A DNA stretch of 5,252 bases. Origin: Oscillospiraceae bacterium. Its GTDB lineage: Bacteria; Bacillota_A; Clostridia; Oscillospirales; Oscillospiraceae. The notes beneath the pieces are model-generated. The model saw only the letters and a program-made list of their open reading frames with translations. It ran no database searches and had not been told where the DNA came from. Shown here piece after piece: positions 1-5,108 of the stretch (the first letter of the stretch is position 1; the number at the start of each line of letters is the position of its first letter). A program made the position numbers and the translations under genes. The stretch lies in the NCBI GenBank assembly GCA_016302005.1, contig JAEDOK010000112.1:1-5252 (forward strand), in the 5' to 3' direction.

Positions 1-190
1 GTTCCCCTGTACCGTCTGCCGCTGCGCGGACGGCACGCCCGGTGGTCGTGCCCTACGACCCTCGAATGCACCCCACCGTAGGGCGCGACGACTCGGCGCG
101 CCGGTGCAGGAACTACCAACCTCGTACAAACCTGTTCCCCTGTACTGTCTGCCGCTTCGCGGTCGGCGGGGACATGTCCCCGCCCTACAG
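1..190. repeat. Modular palindromic repeat array 1 (right part)
   Basis: Non-coding array, cut by the left window edge. Visible modules in order: a 21-nt imperfect palindromic core at 32-52 followed by CTAC; a 29-nt linker (53-81) ending in GTAG; an inverted 21-nt core at 82-102; the flank GGTGCAGGAACTACC (103-117); a stretch ending in CCGCTTCGCGG; and a perfect 20-nt palindrome GGCGGGGACATGTCCCCGCC at 165-184, closed by CTACAG (185-190). Positions 76-117 are identical to 1767-1808, and the surrounding sequence aligns with array 2 at lower identity. The spacing from the first core to the 165-184 core (133 nt) matches that in array 2 (134 nt). Open reading frames that cross it are by-products of the repeat. 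Confidence 0.85.
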
Positions 191-213
191 ATGTTGTATG
201 CAGTTTTTCCTTT

Positions 214-235
214 GGGCGGGCGACGCTGCCCGCCC
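214..235 (-). terminator. GC-rich hairpin after the small membrane-protein gene
   Basis: GGGCGGGC (214-221) pairs perfectly with GCCCGCCC (228-235) around a 6-nt loop. On the minus strand it begins 13 nt past the stop codon of the small gene, where a transcript end would be expected. No U-run follows, because the minus-strand sequence continues AAAGGAAAAAC. It is therefore not a canonical intrinsic terminator; it may instead stabilise the 3' end or be another palindromic repeat module. Confidence 0.35.
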
Positions 236-248
236 GTATGGGGTGTCA

Positions 249-401
249 TTACTGCACCATGTTCGTGACCGACTGCTCCAGCTTATCGACGGCTTTCTGC
301 GCTTTTTTCCGTGCCTGGGACTGCTGCGGCAGCATCAATGCGACTACGCCGCCGGCTGCCATTCCCAAGCCGAGGGTCAGCAAAAATCCTTTGACCTGCA
401 T
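249..401 (-). CDS. Small YtxH-like single-pass membrane protein (50 aa)
   Basis: The protein has a short hydrophobic, glycine- and alanine-rich segment (about residues 5-25, containing LLTLGLGMAAGGVVALML) followed by a basic amphipathic helix (about 28-45, with RKKAQKAVDK). This layout resembles YtxH-like proteins, which usually begin with a glycine-rich membrane helix followed by a charged helical region. The family role is poorly defined (general or envelope stress in some Firmicutes), so no function is assigned. The frame stays open upstream to 614, but the ATG at 399-401 is chosen because a strong GGGAGGT ribosome binding site lies 7 nt before it. The extra upstream codons would run antisense into the start of the phosphatase gene. 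It is divergent from that gene across about 150 nt. No clear promoter could be assigned to it. Confidence 0.72.
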   Translation of the reverse strand: MQVKGFLLTLGLGMAAGGVVALMLPQQSQARKKAQKAVDKLEQSVTNMVQ

Positions 402-408
402 GATGGTT

Positions 409-415
409 ACCTCCC
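409..415 (-). promoter_or_regulatory. Ribosome binding site of the small membrane protein
   Basis: Minus-strand GGGAGGT with 7 nt to the ATG at 401. It decides the start, since the open frame extends another 213 nt upstream without a comparable site. Confidence 0.75.
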
Positions 416-492
416 GATGATAAAAATTGAACCGCGTGGCGGGAATAGTTTGCCCCGCTGCGCGGAAAAAACGCAAAAAGTCGGAAACTGTC

Positions 493-521
493 TTTTCTTT
501 GCTGCCGTTCTGTGGTATACT
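493..521 (+). promoter_or_regulatory. Probable sigma-A promoter of the phosphatase-GNAT gene
   Basis: TATACT at 516-521 matches the -10 consensus at five of six positions and is preceded by a TG-containing stretch (TGTGG). The -35 box is weak: TTTTCT at 493-498 with a 17-nt spacer. The transcript would begin near 528, leaving a leader of about 24 nt before the ATG at 552. The ribosome binding site is also weak (GGTGA, 543-547), which suggests modest expression. Confidence 0.55.
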
Positions 522-551
522 TTTTAAAAATATGCAGAAAACGGTGATTTT

Positions 552-1562
552 ATGACGACGATTTATTTGATCCGCCACGCCGAGGCGGAGGGGAATGTGT
601 TCCGCCGCCTGCACGGGCAGTATGACTCCAATGTCACGCCCAACGGCTTAAAGCAGATCGCGGCGCTGGCGAAGCGGTTTGAAAGCATCCCCGTCGACGC
701 GGTGTACGCCAGCGACTTAACGCGCACCTGTACGACGGCGGGCGCGGTCTACAAACCGAAAAACCTCCCGCTCAACAAAGAACCGCGCTTTCGGGAGCTG
801 AACTGCGGCGTGTGGGAGGATCTTCCCTTCGGCTGGCTCGACCACACCGACCCGGAGCGCAACCGCGCCTTTTCCCACGACCCGCAGAACTGGTCGGTGG
901 AGGGCAGCGAAGGCTTTGCCACCTATACGGGGCGCTTTTTGGAGGCGTTGGAGGAGGTTGCCCGCCGCCACGAGGGGCAGACCGTCGCAATTTTCTCCCA
1001 CGGTATGGTGCTGCGGGGCGTGCAGCAGCGGCTGTTTTTTCCCGAAAAGCGCGATTTGCCCCACAGCGAGAACACCGCCGTGACCAAGCTCCTTTGGGAC
1101 GGTGCGGGCTACCGGTTGGAATATTTAAACGACGCGTCCCATTTGCCGTTGGAAATTTCCACCTTGGGCAGACAGCAGTGGTGGCGCGGCGGCGAGCACA
1201 AGGATCATAATATGTGGTATCATGACCCTGAAACGACCGACGCGCCCCTGCTTGCCGCCCTCGATGTCCCGGCGGGAGAGGTCACCCGCGTTTCGATGCT
1301 TGTGGATACGCCCACGGGCGCGGTCACCCTGCGCAGCTTGGACGCGGAGACGGACGAGCTTGTGCACCTCGCCGTTCTGCCGGAGTATCGCGGCAAGGGC
1401 TTTTCCGCGCAGCTTTTAGGCGAAGCGGTCAGCCTTGCCAGAAAACGCGGCAAGCGCTTCCTGCAGCTCGGTGCGCCGGCAGAGCACCCCGCTGCGAAAA
1501 GGCTCTTTGCGACCTACGGCTTTGCAGAGGACACCCTATCCCTGCAGCCTGTGATCCGATAA
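552..1562 (+). CDS. Histidine phosphatase-GNAT acetyltransferase fusion protein
   Basis: Two domains in 336 residues. Residues 1 to about 200 form a histidine phosphatase (phosphoglycerate mutase-like) domain. LIRHAEAEGN carries R8 and the phospho-accepting H9 (RHA rather than the commoner RHG). SDLTRT supplies R58, RELNCGVWE supplies E82, and FSHG supplies the second catalytic histidine H150. The catalytic set therefore looks complete. Residues 201-230 form a linker (STLGRQQWWRGG and following). Residues about 230-336 resemble a GNAT domain: VHLAVLPEYRGKGFSAQLL holds the acetyl-CoA loop R280-G-K-G283, with serine where the motif usually ends in G or A, then a C-terminal LFATYGF strand-turn typical of GNATs. 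It is cytosolic, with no signal peptide. Substrates of both halves are unknown. It is transcribed alone, with a promoter before it and a terminator directly after it. Confidence 0.92.
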   Translation: MTTIYLIRHAEAEGNVFRRLHGQYDSNVTPNGLKQIAALAKRFESIPVDAVYASDLTRTCTTAGAVYKPKNLPLNKEPRFRELNCGVWEDLPFGWLDHTDPERNRAFSHDPQNWSVEGSEGFATYTGRFLEALEEVARRHEGQTVAIFSHGMVLRGVQQRLFFPEKRDLPHSENTAVTKLLWDGAGYRLEYLNDASHLPLEISTLGRQQWWRGGEHKDHNMWYHDPETTDAPLLAALDVPAGEVTRVSMLVDTPTGAVTLRSLDAETDELVHLAVLPEYRGKGFSAQLLGEAVSLARKRGKRFLQLGAPAEHPAAKRLFATYGFAEDTLSLQPVIR

Positions 1563-1565
1563 TGC

Positions 1566-1604
1566 AAAATCACCTCTCCCACGGAACGGGAGGGGTGATT
1601 TTTT
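1566..1604 (+). terminator. Intrinsic terminator of the phosphatase-GNAT gene
   Basis: The left arm at 1566-1580 pairs with 1588-1602 over 15 positions, with a single G-U wobble and a 7-nt loop (ACGGAAC). A run of six T residues (1599-1604) ends the structure. It begins 4 nt past the TAA stop. The A-run on the left arm would also give a partial U-run on the opposite strand, so some bidirectional activity is possible. Confidence 0.92.
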
Positions 1605-1636
1605 ATCCATACACACTACGAAAAACAAAACAGCCT

Positions 1637-1995
1637 CTGTAGGGCGGGGACATGTCCCCGCCGTGGCAGCTACGATTCTGCTTACAGTATCGTCAACTCG
1701 TGCGGATGCCGCTTACGCGGTCGGCGGGGACATGTCCCCGCCCTACAACCGTGGAATGTAGCCTCGCCGTAGGGCGCGACGACTCGGCGCGCCGGTGCAG
1801 GAACTACCGAGTGCGTACAAGCTCGTTCGTTTATACCGTCTGCCGCTTACGCGGTCGGCGGGGGGACGCTTGCGAGCGCCGCCTGTGGCGGAGAAAGCGA
1901 GCAAGAAGGAGTGGCAGAATCAAGGCGATTGACAAGTGGGCTTTGCCCACGCAGACAGAGCCGCTGATTCAACAGGACATGTCCCCGCCCTACAG
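1637..1995. repeat. Modular palindromic repeat array 2, with terminal inverted repeats
   Basis: This fills most of the gene-free interval between the convergent phosphatase and lipoprotein genes (1605-2036). Modules in order: GTAG plus palindrome GGCGGGGACATGTCCCCGCC (1643-1662); a 60-nt spacer; the same palindrome at 1723-1742; a 30-nt CTAC...GTAG linker (1743-1772); a 21-nt inverted core (1773-1793) identical to that at 82-102; the flank GGTGCAGGAACTACC (1794-1808); then a 1857 core that begins normally but is interrupted, with its right half resuming at 1975-1989 before CTACAG. The outer ends, 1637-1657 and 1975-1995, are exact 21-nt inverted repeats of one another. No target-site duplication is visible outside them, and no transposase is encoded. 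The + strand stays open from 1652 to 2098, but only because of the repeats. Confidence 0.85.
1864..1974. other. Segment interrupting a palindromic repeat core
   Basis: About 110 nt separate the left half of a palindromic core (from 1857) from its right half (1975-1989). Inside are three small hairpins: CGCT/AGCG (1867-1870 with 1875-1878), CCGCC/GGCGG (1879-1883 with 1887-1891) and GTGGGC/GCCCAC with a TTT loop (1936-1950). It holds no convincing gene. It could be an insertion or the product of recombination between repeat copies. The exact left breakpoint is uncertain because it falls in a run of G. Confidence 0.5.
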
Positions 1996-2036
1996 CATAT
2001 TTCATAGCAATGACACGATAGGTGGTGCGGTCCGTA

Positions 2037-3347
2037 TTACAGCCAATCGAGGAGTACCGCCGCGTCGTAATTTCCGTTGTAGAAATCCGCCTTGCTGATC
2101 CGATAGTAGTTGTACTCGTCCAAATAGCCCTGACAGATAAAGTCGTCGTCCGTCTCCGCGAGCAGGTAAAAGGGTCTGCGCCGTACGTCCTGCCAGTATT
2201 GATGGGTCACGCCCGTGGCGATCTCGTACCGGAAATAGCCCTCGTCCGTCTCGTAGAATATGCGCCCGTCCAAACAGGTCATATAGGTGATACCGCTCTG
2301 CTCAAACAGGAATTCACCGGTCTGCGTCGCGGGATCATAGACCTTGACATATTTTCTGTCATAGAAGTAATAGAGCTTTCCGCCGTAGAACTGATTGAAA
2401 TTGTAAAGATGCAGCTCATGCTGCCAATCATTGTAGGCAAAGGCTTCTCCGCAGTCGGGGGACTCCTCCAAGGGATACTCCAGCATCGTCCAGCCATGCA
2501 GATTGCGGGAATAGGTGTCGTAATTCCAGCCATAGTCGGCGAAGTTCGCGTAGGCGGGATACTCCTGCCCGGAGGTCGGGAGATGGTAAGCGACGATGAG
2601 GGAGGTCTCGTCCATGCCCCAGAGATTATATACCCCGCCATACTCCATCTCGCGCTCTAACACGGTAACCATTGTGCCCTCCGCGAGGTCAAAGGCGAGA
2701 ATGCGCTGCTGCTTTGCCGCAATGGATTCCTCAGAGGCAGCGGAAGGCGCAAGCGTATAGCAGAGGACCGCTTTCTCCCCGCACAGCATAACGCCGCCGA
2801 GGGAGGCAACCCTGTCCCCCATGTCCGCCGCGTAGATCGTCTCCCGCTCGCCCGTGGTCAGGTCGAGGGAGAAAAAGGAGAGCGTGACCCATTCATCGCA
2901 GTTGTTTTGCGCGCCGCCTGCAAAATAGGCCTTGCCGTTGTGAATGCCGAAAACGATCCCGTTAATATCTTCGGCAATATAGGCGTCGCAGTTTTCGTCA
3001 TAGTGGGGGCAGTTTTTCTTGTTGCAGCAGACGGTGAGCTTGCTGTCTGCCATGTCGTAGCGCTGGAGGAATGCGGCATGCAGCCGATAGATCGCGTCGC
3101 CGGTGCGTGCGGAATCCCTTCCGAGCCGCACGGCGGTCAGGTCGGCGGGATAGGTGGTAAGCTCGGTCGGCTCGGAGAGGGAGGGGGTGGGAACCGCCTC
3201 CGTGCTCTCCGTCGTCGGCTCCGTCAAAGTCGATTCCTCGGACGGCACATCCGTCTCCCCCGTCGGCGCGGAATAGGCGGGAACGGACTCCCCGCAGGCG
3301 GTCAGAAGCAAAAGGATTAGTAACAGAAAAGGAATCACGCGTTTCAT
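2037..3347 (-). CDS. Secreted lipoprotein, probable beta-propeller-like domain
   Basis: The N-terminus MKRVIPFLLLILLLLTAC is a lipoprotein signal peptide with lipobox LTAC, so C18 would be lipidated and the protein anchored outside the membrane. Residues about 19-65 are a Ser/Thr/Pro/Glu-rich linker. The remainder (about 70-436) is rich in Tyr, Trp, Asp and Gly. It repeats strand-turn units such as GKAYFAGG, GGKLYYFYDRKYVKVYDPATQ and GRIFYETDEGYFRYEIATG, which is the pattern of propeller-like lipoproteins common in Clostridia. A cluster C107, C108, C113, H115, C120 could bind a metal or form disulfides. The ATG is set by a full AAGGAGGT site 6 nt upstream (3354-3361). It lies downstream of the sigma/anti-sigma pair on the same strand, 251 nt away. 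I do not recognise a specific function. No U-run terminator follows; array 2 begins 41 nt past the stop. Confidence 0.88.
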   Translation of the reverse strand: MKRVIPFLLLILLLLTACGESVPAYSAPTGETDVPSEESTLTEPTTESTEAVPTPSLSEPTELTTYPADLTAVRLGRDSARTGDAIYRLHAAFLQRYDMADSKLTVCCNKKNCPHYDENCDAYIAEDINGIVFGIHNGKAYFAGGAQNNCDEWVTLSFFSLDLTTGERETIYAADMGDRVASLGGVMLCGEKAVLCYTLAPSAASEESIAAKQQRILAFDLAEGTMVTVLEREMEYGGVYNLWGMDETSLIVAYHLPTSGQEYPAYANFADYGWNYDTYSRNLHGWTMLEYPLEESPDCGEAFAYNDWQHELHLYNFNQFYGGKLYYFYDRKYVKVYDPATQTGEFLFEQSGITYMTCLDGRIFYETDEGYFRYEIATGVTHQYWQDVRRRPFYLLAETDDDFICQGYLDEYNYYRISKADFYNGNYDAAVLLDWL

Positions 3348-3367
3348 AAAAAGACCTCCTTTGAGAT

Positions 3368-3396
3368 AGTATGGATGTGGGGGATTTTTCAGTGAA
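3368..3396 (-). promoter_or_regulatory. Weak candidate promoter of the lipoprotein gene
   Basis: On the minus strand, TTCACT (3391-3396) and CATACT (3368-3373) are separated by 17 nt, each matching the sigma-A consensus at four of six positions. The -35 candidate is formed by the first unit of the AGTGAAY heptad repeat. The call is tentative; transcription could also read through from the sigma operon. Confidence 0.3.
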
Positions 3397-3425
3397 CAGT
3401 GAATAGAGAATAGTGAATAGTGAAC
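3391..3425. repeat. Tandem heptad repeat, five copies of AGTGAAY
   Basis: Exactly five contiguous 7-nt units: AGTGAAC, AGTGAAT, AGAGAAT, AGTGAAT, AGTGAAC. The middle unit has one substitution. The array immediately precedes the palindromic repeat block at 3429-3541. Two similar units precede the related block at 5173-5252, so the copy number differs between loci. Confidence 0.85.
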
Positions 3426-3428
3426 AAC

Positions 3429-3541
3429 GAAGGAGCGCTCCGCGCGGATTCCAAACGCGGGCGGCTAATAGCCGCCCCTACGAGAGATTTCGCAGTTCAC
3501 GCCGTAGTGGCGGCTATCAGCCGCCCGGTGTAGGAACTATC
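3429..3541. repeat. Modular palindromic repeat block with paired inverted cores
   Basis: The block starts with GAAGGAGCGCTCC (3429-3441, containing the palindrome GGAGCGCTCC). Core GGGCGGCTAATAGCCGCCC follows at 3459-3477, then a 30-nt linker from CTAC (3478) to GTAG (3507), an inverted version of the core at 3508-3526, and the flank GGTGTAGGAACTATC (3527-3541). The linker and flank follow the plan of arrays 1 and 2 although the core sequence differs. The first half recurs at 5173-5252. Confidence 0.85.
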
Positions 3542-3580
3542 CTCCAACCAAAACAGACTACCCACAGGCGCGTCAGGGAT

Positions 3581-3605
3581 GCCGTAGGCAACAGCGTTCT
3601 ACGGC
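3581..3605 (-). other. Hairpin spanning the stop codon of the anti-sigma-like gene
   Basis: GCCGTAG (3581-3587) pairs exactly with CTACGGC (3599-3605) around an 11-nt loop. The TAG stop codon of the upstream gene lies in the stem. No U-run follows on the minus strand, so it is not a standard terminator; it may be a 3'-end stabilising or attenuating hairpin. Confidence 0.5.
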
Positions 3606-4528
3606 AGCAGCTCGTCGAGGAGGGGGGTGAGCAGGGTCAGGGGTGGGGTATTGGTGTTGGAGCTTGTGCGCACTTCGGCAGAATAGCCGATGCCGTTTTC
3701 GCACCATGCGGCGCAGCCGAAGCCGTTATAGCCCTTTTGCGGGACGTTTTCCAGCAGGAGGATGCTCTTTCCTGCGGCGGTCAGCAATCCGCTTTCGTGC
3801 AGTGCCCCCTCTTTTTTATAGGAATACACCCGCCGCACGCCCTCCTGTTGGGCAAACTCCGGCGTGATCGCGAGATAGACCGTCAAGCCGCCCTCCCGCA
3901 CCACGGCGGCATGCAGGGCATTCTCTCCGTCGCCGCGCCGGAACGGGAAATACAGCTCCACGCCGTCGGGGGTCACGCGCCCCGTCTCGGCAAATTCCTT
4001 CTCCGCGCGGTCGATATCGGACACGACGAGGGTCGCGTACGCCCCGGAGATCAGCTCGTCCATGGGTGGACTGTGCATCAATCGGATGCCGAAATACGCC
4101 TCCGCGCCTGCGACAGAGCCGAGATCGAGGCGTTTCCCCGCCGCGTTCGTCAGCTTTGCGCCGGTAAAATAGGAATAGTCATAGGAAAAATCGCGCCACG
4201 CCTCCGTCAGCGCAGTCACCGCCTCCTCGGGCAGCGTGAGGTTGGCGGGCTGTAGGGAGAATTCGATGTCGGCGGTGTAGTATTCCAGCGCCTCCACCTG
4301 CTGCCCCTGCGGGAGAGACAGCCCGATATCCTCTAATCTGACGGTATTCTTCCCGTGGAGAACGCGCACGCCGACAGAGACCGCCAGCACCGTGCTTGCC
4401 AGCAGCGCAATGATCGCGGCTGCCATTGCAACGCGCACAAGACGGCGCGGCTTTTTTGTGCGCGGCGCGTCTTGCAGCAGGTTATCGTCCAAATCGCTCA
4501 GCGCTTGCAGGATGTCCCATTCGTTCAT
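3599..4528 (-). CDS. Single-pass membrane protein, probable anti-sigma factor
   Basis: The protein has 309 residues. The N-terminal segment MNEWDILQALSDLDDNLLQD (1-20) is acidic and probably helical, a plausible sigma-binding region. Basic KKPRRLVR (25-32) then precedes one membrane helix (about 33-53), which predicts N-inside, C-outside topology. Residues 55-309 form an extracytoplasmic domain that probably senses a signal. Near its end GCAAWCENGIGYS holds C272 and C276 (CxxxC). The open frame continues upstream to 4921, inside the sigma gene. The ATG at 4526-4528 is chosen because it overlaps the sigma stop in ATGA, has AAGGAGGG 9 nt upstream (4538-4545), and gives a sensible protein. Coupled translation with the sigma factor is the main evidence for an anti-sigma role; I recognise no named zinc-binding anti-sigma domain. 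A regulator acting by another mechanism is possible. Confidence 0.82.
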   Translation of the reverse strand: MNEWDILQALSDLDDNLLQDAPRTKKPRRLVRVAMAAAIIALLASTVLAVSVGVRVLHGKNTVRLEDIGLSLPQGQQVEALEYYTADIEFSLQPANLTLPEEAVTALTEAWRDFSYDYSYFTGAKLTNAAGKRLDLGSVAGAEAYFGIRLMHSPPMDELISGAYATLVVSDIDRAEKEFAETGRVTPDGVELYFPFRRGDGENALHAAVVREGGLTVYLAITPEFAQQEGVRRVYSYKKEGALHESGLLTAAGKSILLLENVPQKGYNGFGCAAWCENGIGYSAEVRTSSNTNTPPLTLLTPLLDELLP

Positions 4529-5070
4529 GGCGTGTAGCCCTCCTTTTCCAGCCGTTTTCGGAGCTTTTTCCGCAGGCGGGAGAGTATCGCGGAGACGCGG
4601 TTTTCCTGCCAGCCCCGCAGGGCGGCAAGCTCTCCGACGCTGTAGCCGTACCAGTAGCGCTTGACGAACAGCTCCCGCTCCTCCGGCTTCAGACCGCGCA
4701 CGAACCCGTTCAGCACCTCCCGCAGAAAGACTGCGTCGGTTTCGCGCTCCCGCAGCGGGTCGGGGATACACTCGGCAAGCTCGTCGAGCAGGACGGTCAC
4801 GCCGCTGCGTTTCTGCGCACCCTCCCGTTCCAGATAGTGCAGGGCGATATTGCGCGTGACCCGGGCGAGGTAGGCGCGCAGGTCCGTTGGGACAGCCTCG
4901 CTCCGCCATACCGCCAGCCAAACATCACTGACGCACTCCTCCGCCGCCTGTTCGCTGCGCAAAAGCCGCCGCGCGATGGTGAGGCAATAGACCCCGTATC
5001 GGTCGCGCAGGTGCAGCAGCGCTTCCTCATCCTTCCGCGCAAGCTGCGCAACGATCTGCGTCTGTGTCAC
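4525..5070 (-). CDS. ECF-type RNA polymerase sigma factor
   Basis: The protein has 181 residues, a usual length for group 4 (ECF) sigma factors, with regions 2 and 4 only. Region 2 covers about residues 20-85: YCLTIARRLL, then EECVSDVWLAVW (the core-polymerase and -10 contact helix), then LRAYLARVTRNIALHYL (region 2.4-like). Region 4 covers about 125-175: LKPEERELFVKRYWYGYSV leads into the helix-turn-helix ELAALRGWQENRVSAILSRL and a basic tail. It would direct polymerase to a regulon promoter and be held inactive by the membrane protein encoded next. The start is GTG (5068-5070), supported by GGGAGGTG at 5076-5083; no methionine codon lies further in. The stop overlaps the next start by 4 nt. 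The promoter region suggests autoregulation. It lacks the extra C-terminal domain seen in some ECF groups. Confidence 0.93.
   Translation of the reverse strand: MTQTQIVAQLARKDEEALLHLRDRYGVYCLTIARRLLRSEQAAEECVSDVWLAVWRSEAVPTDLRAYLARVTRNIALHYLEREGAQKRSGVTVLLDELAECIPDPLRERETDAVFLREVLNGFVRGLKPEERELFVKRYWYGYSVGELAALRGWQENRVSAILSRLRKKLRKRLEKEGYTP
4538..4545 (-). promoter_or_regulatory. Ribosome binding site of the anti-sigma-like gene, inside the sigma gene
   Basis: Minus-strand AAGGAGGG, 9 nt before the ATG at 4528. It lies in the last codons of the sigma gene and fixes the downstream start, supporting coupled translation. Confidence 0.8.
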
Positions 5071-5075
5071 GAGGT

Positions 5076-5083
5076 CACCTCCC
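5076..5083 (-). promoter_or_regulatory. Ribosome binding site of the sigma gene (GTG start)
   Basis: Minus-strand GGGAGGTG; its GGAGG core lies 7 nt before the GTG at 5070. The strength of the site supports the non-ATG start. Confidence 0.8.
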
Positions 5084-5095
5084 TTGGGTCGTTCA

Positions 5096-5105
5096 AAAGC
5101 GCTTT
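5096..5105. repeat. Short palindrome in the sigma leader
   Basis: AAAGCGCTTT is a perfect 10-nt palindrome between the promoter and the ribosome binding site of the sigma gene. It could be an operator or chance. It shares the AGCGCT centre with the GGAGCGCTCC motifs of the nearby repeat blocks. Confidence 0.3.
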
Positions 5106-5108
5106 CAA

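Noticed and set aside
1..190. CRISPR array
   Set aside because: The repeats are palindromic modules in alternating orientation with related, not unique, sequences between them. Neither regular direct repeats nor cas genes are present.
42..527. Open frame of 161 codons on the + strand
   Set aside because: It crosses repeat array 1 and then runs antisense to the small membrane-protein gene and its leader. It shares the peptide VGRDDSARRCRNY with the frame at 1652-2098 only because the same repeat is translated in both. No ribosome binding site is seen.
402..614. Longer N-terminus for the small minus-strand gene (start at 614)
   Set aside because: The extension would overlap the start of the divergent phosphatase gene and its promoter. 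The ATG at 401 has a strong ribosome binding site directly before a membrane segment.
1637..1995. Insertion sequence
   Set aside because: The terminal inverted repeats are present, but there is no transposase frame and no visible target duplication. At most it is a non-autonomous element.
1652..2098. Open frame of 148 codons on the + strand
   Set aside because: It is made of repeat array 2 and the antisense end of the lipoprotein gene. The composition is arginine- and cysteine-rich without domain features, as expected from translated GC-rich palindromes.
2022..2660. Open frame of 212 codons on the + strand
   Set aside because: It lies antisense within the lipoprotein gene, which has a signal peptide, lipobox and strong ribosome binding site. 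The antisense product has no recognisable features.
3413..4255. Open frame of 280 codons on the + strand
   Set aside because: It starts in the palindromic repeat block and continues antisense to the anti-sigma-like gene. The translation is repeat-like at the start and featureless later.
4529..4921. Longer N-terminus for the anti-sigma-like gene (start at 4921)
   Set aside because: This stretch is the sigma gene read in another frame. The translation is arginine- and alanine-rich and disordered, and the ATGA overlap marks the real start.
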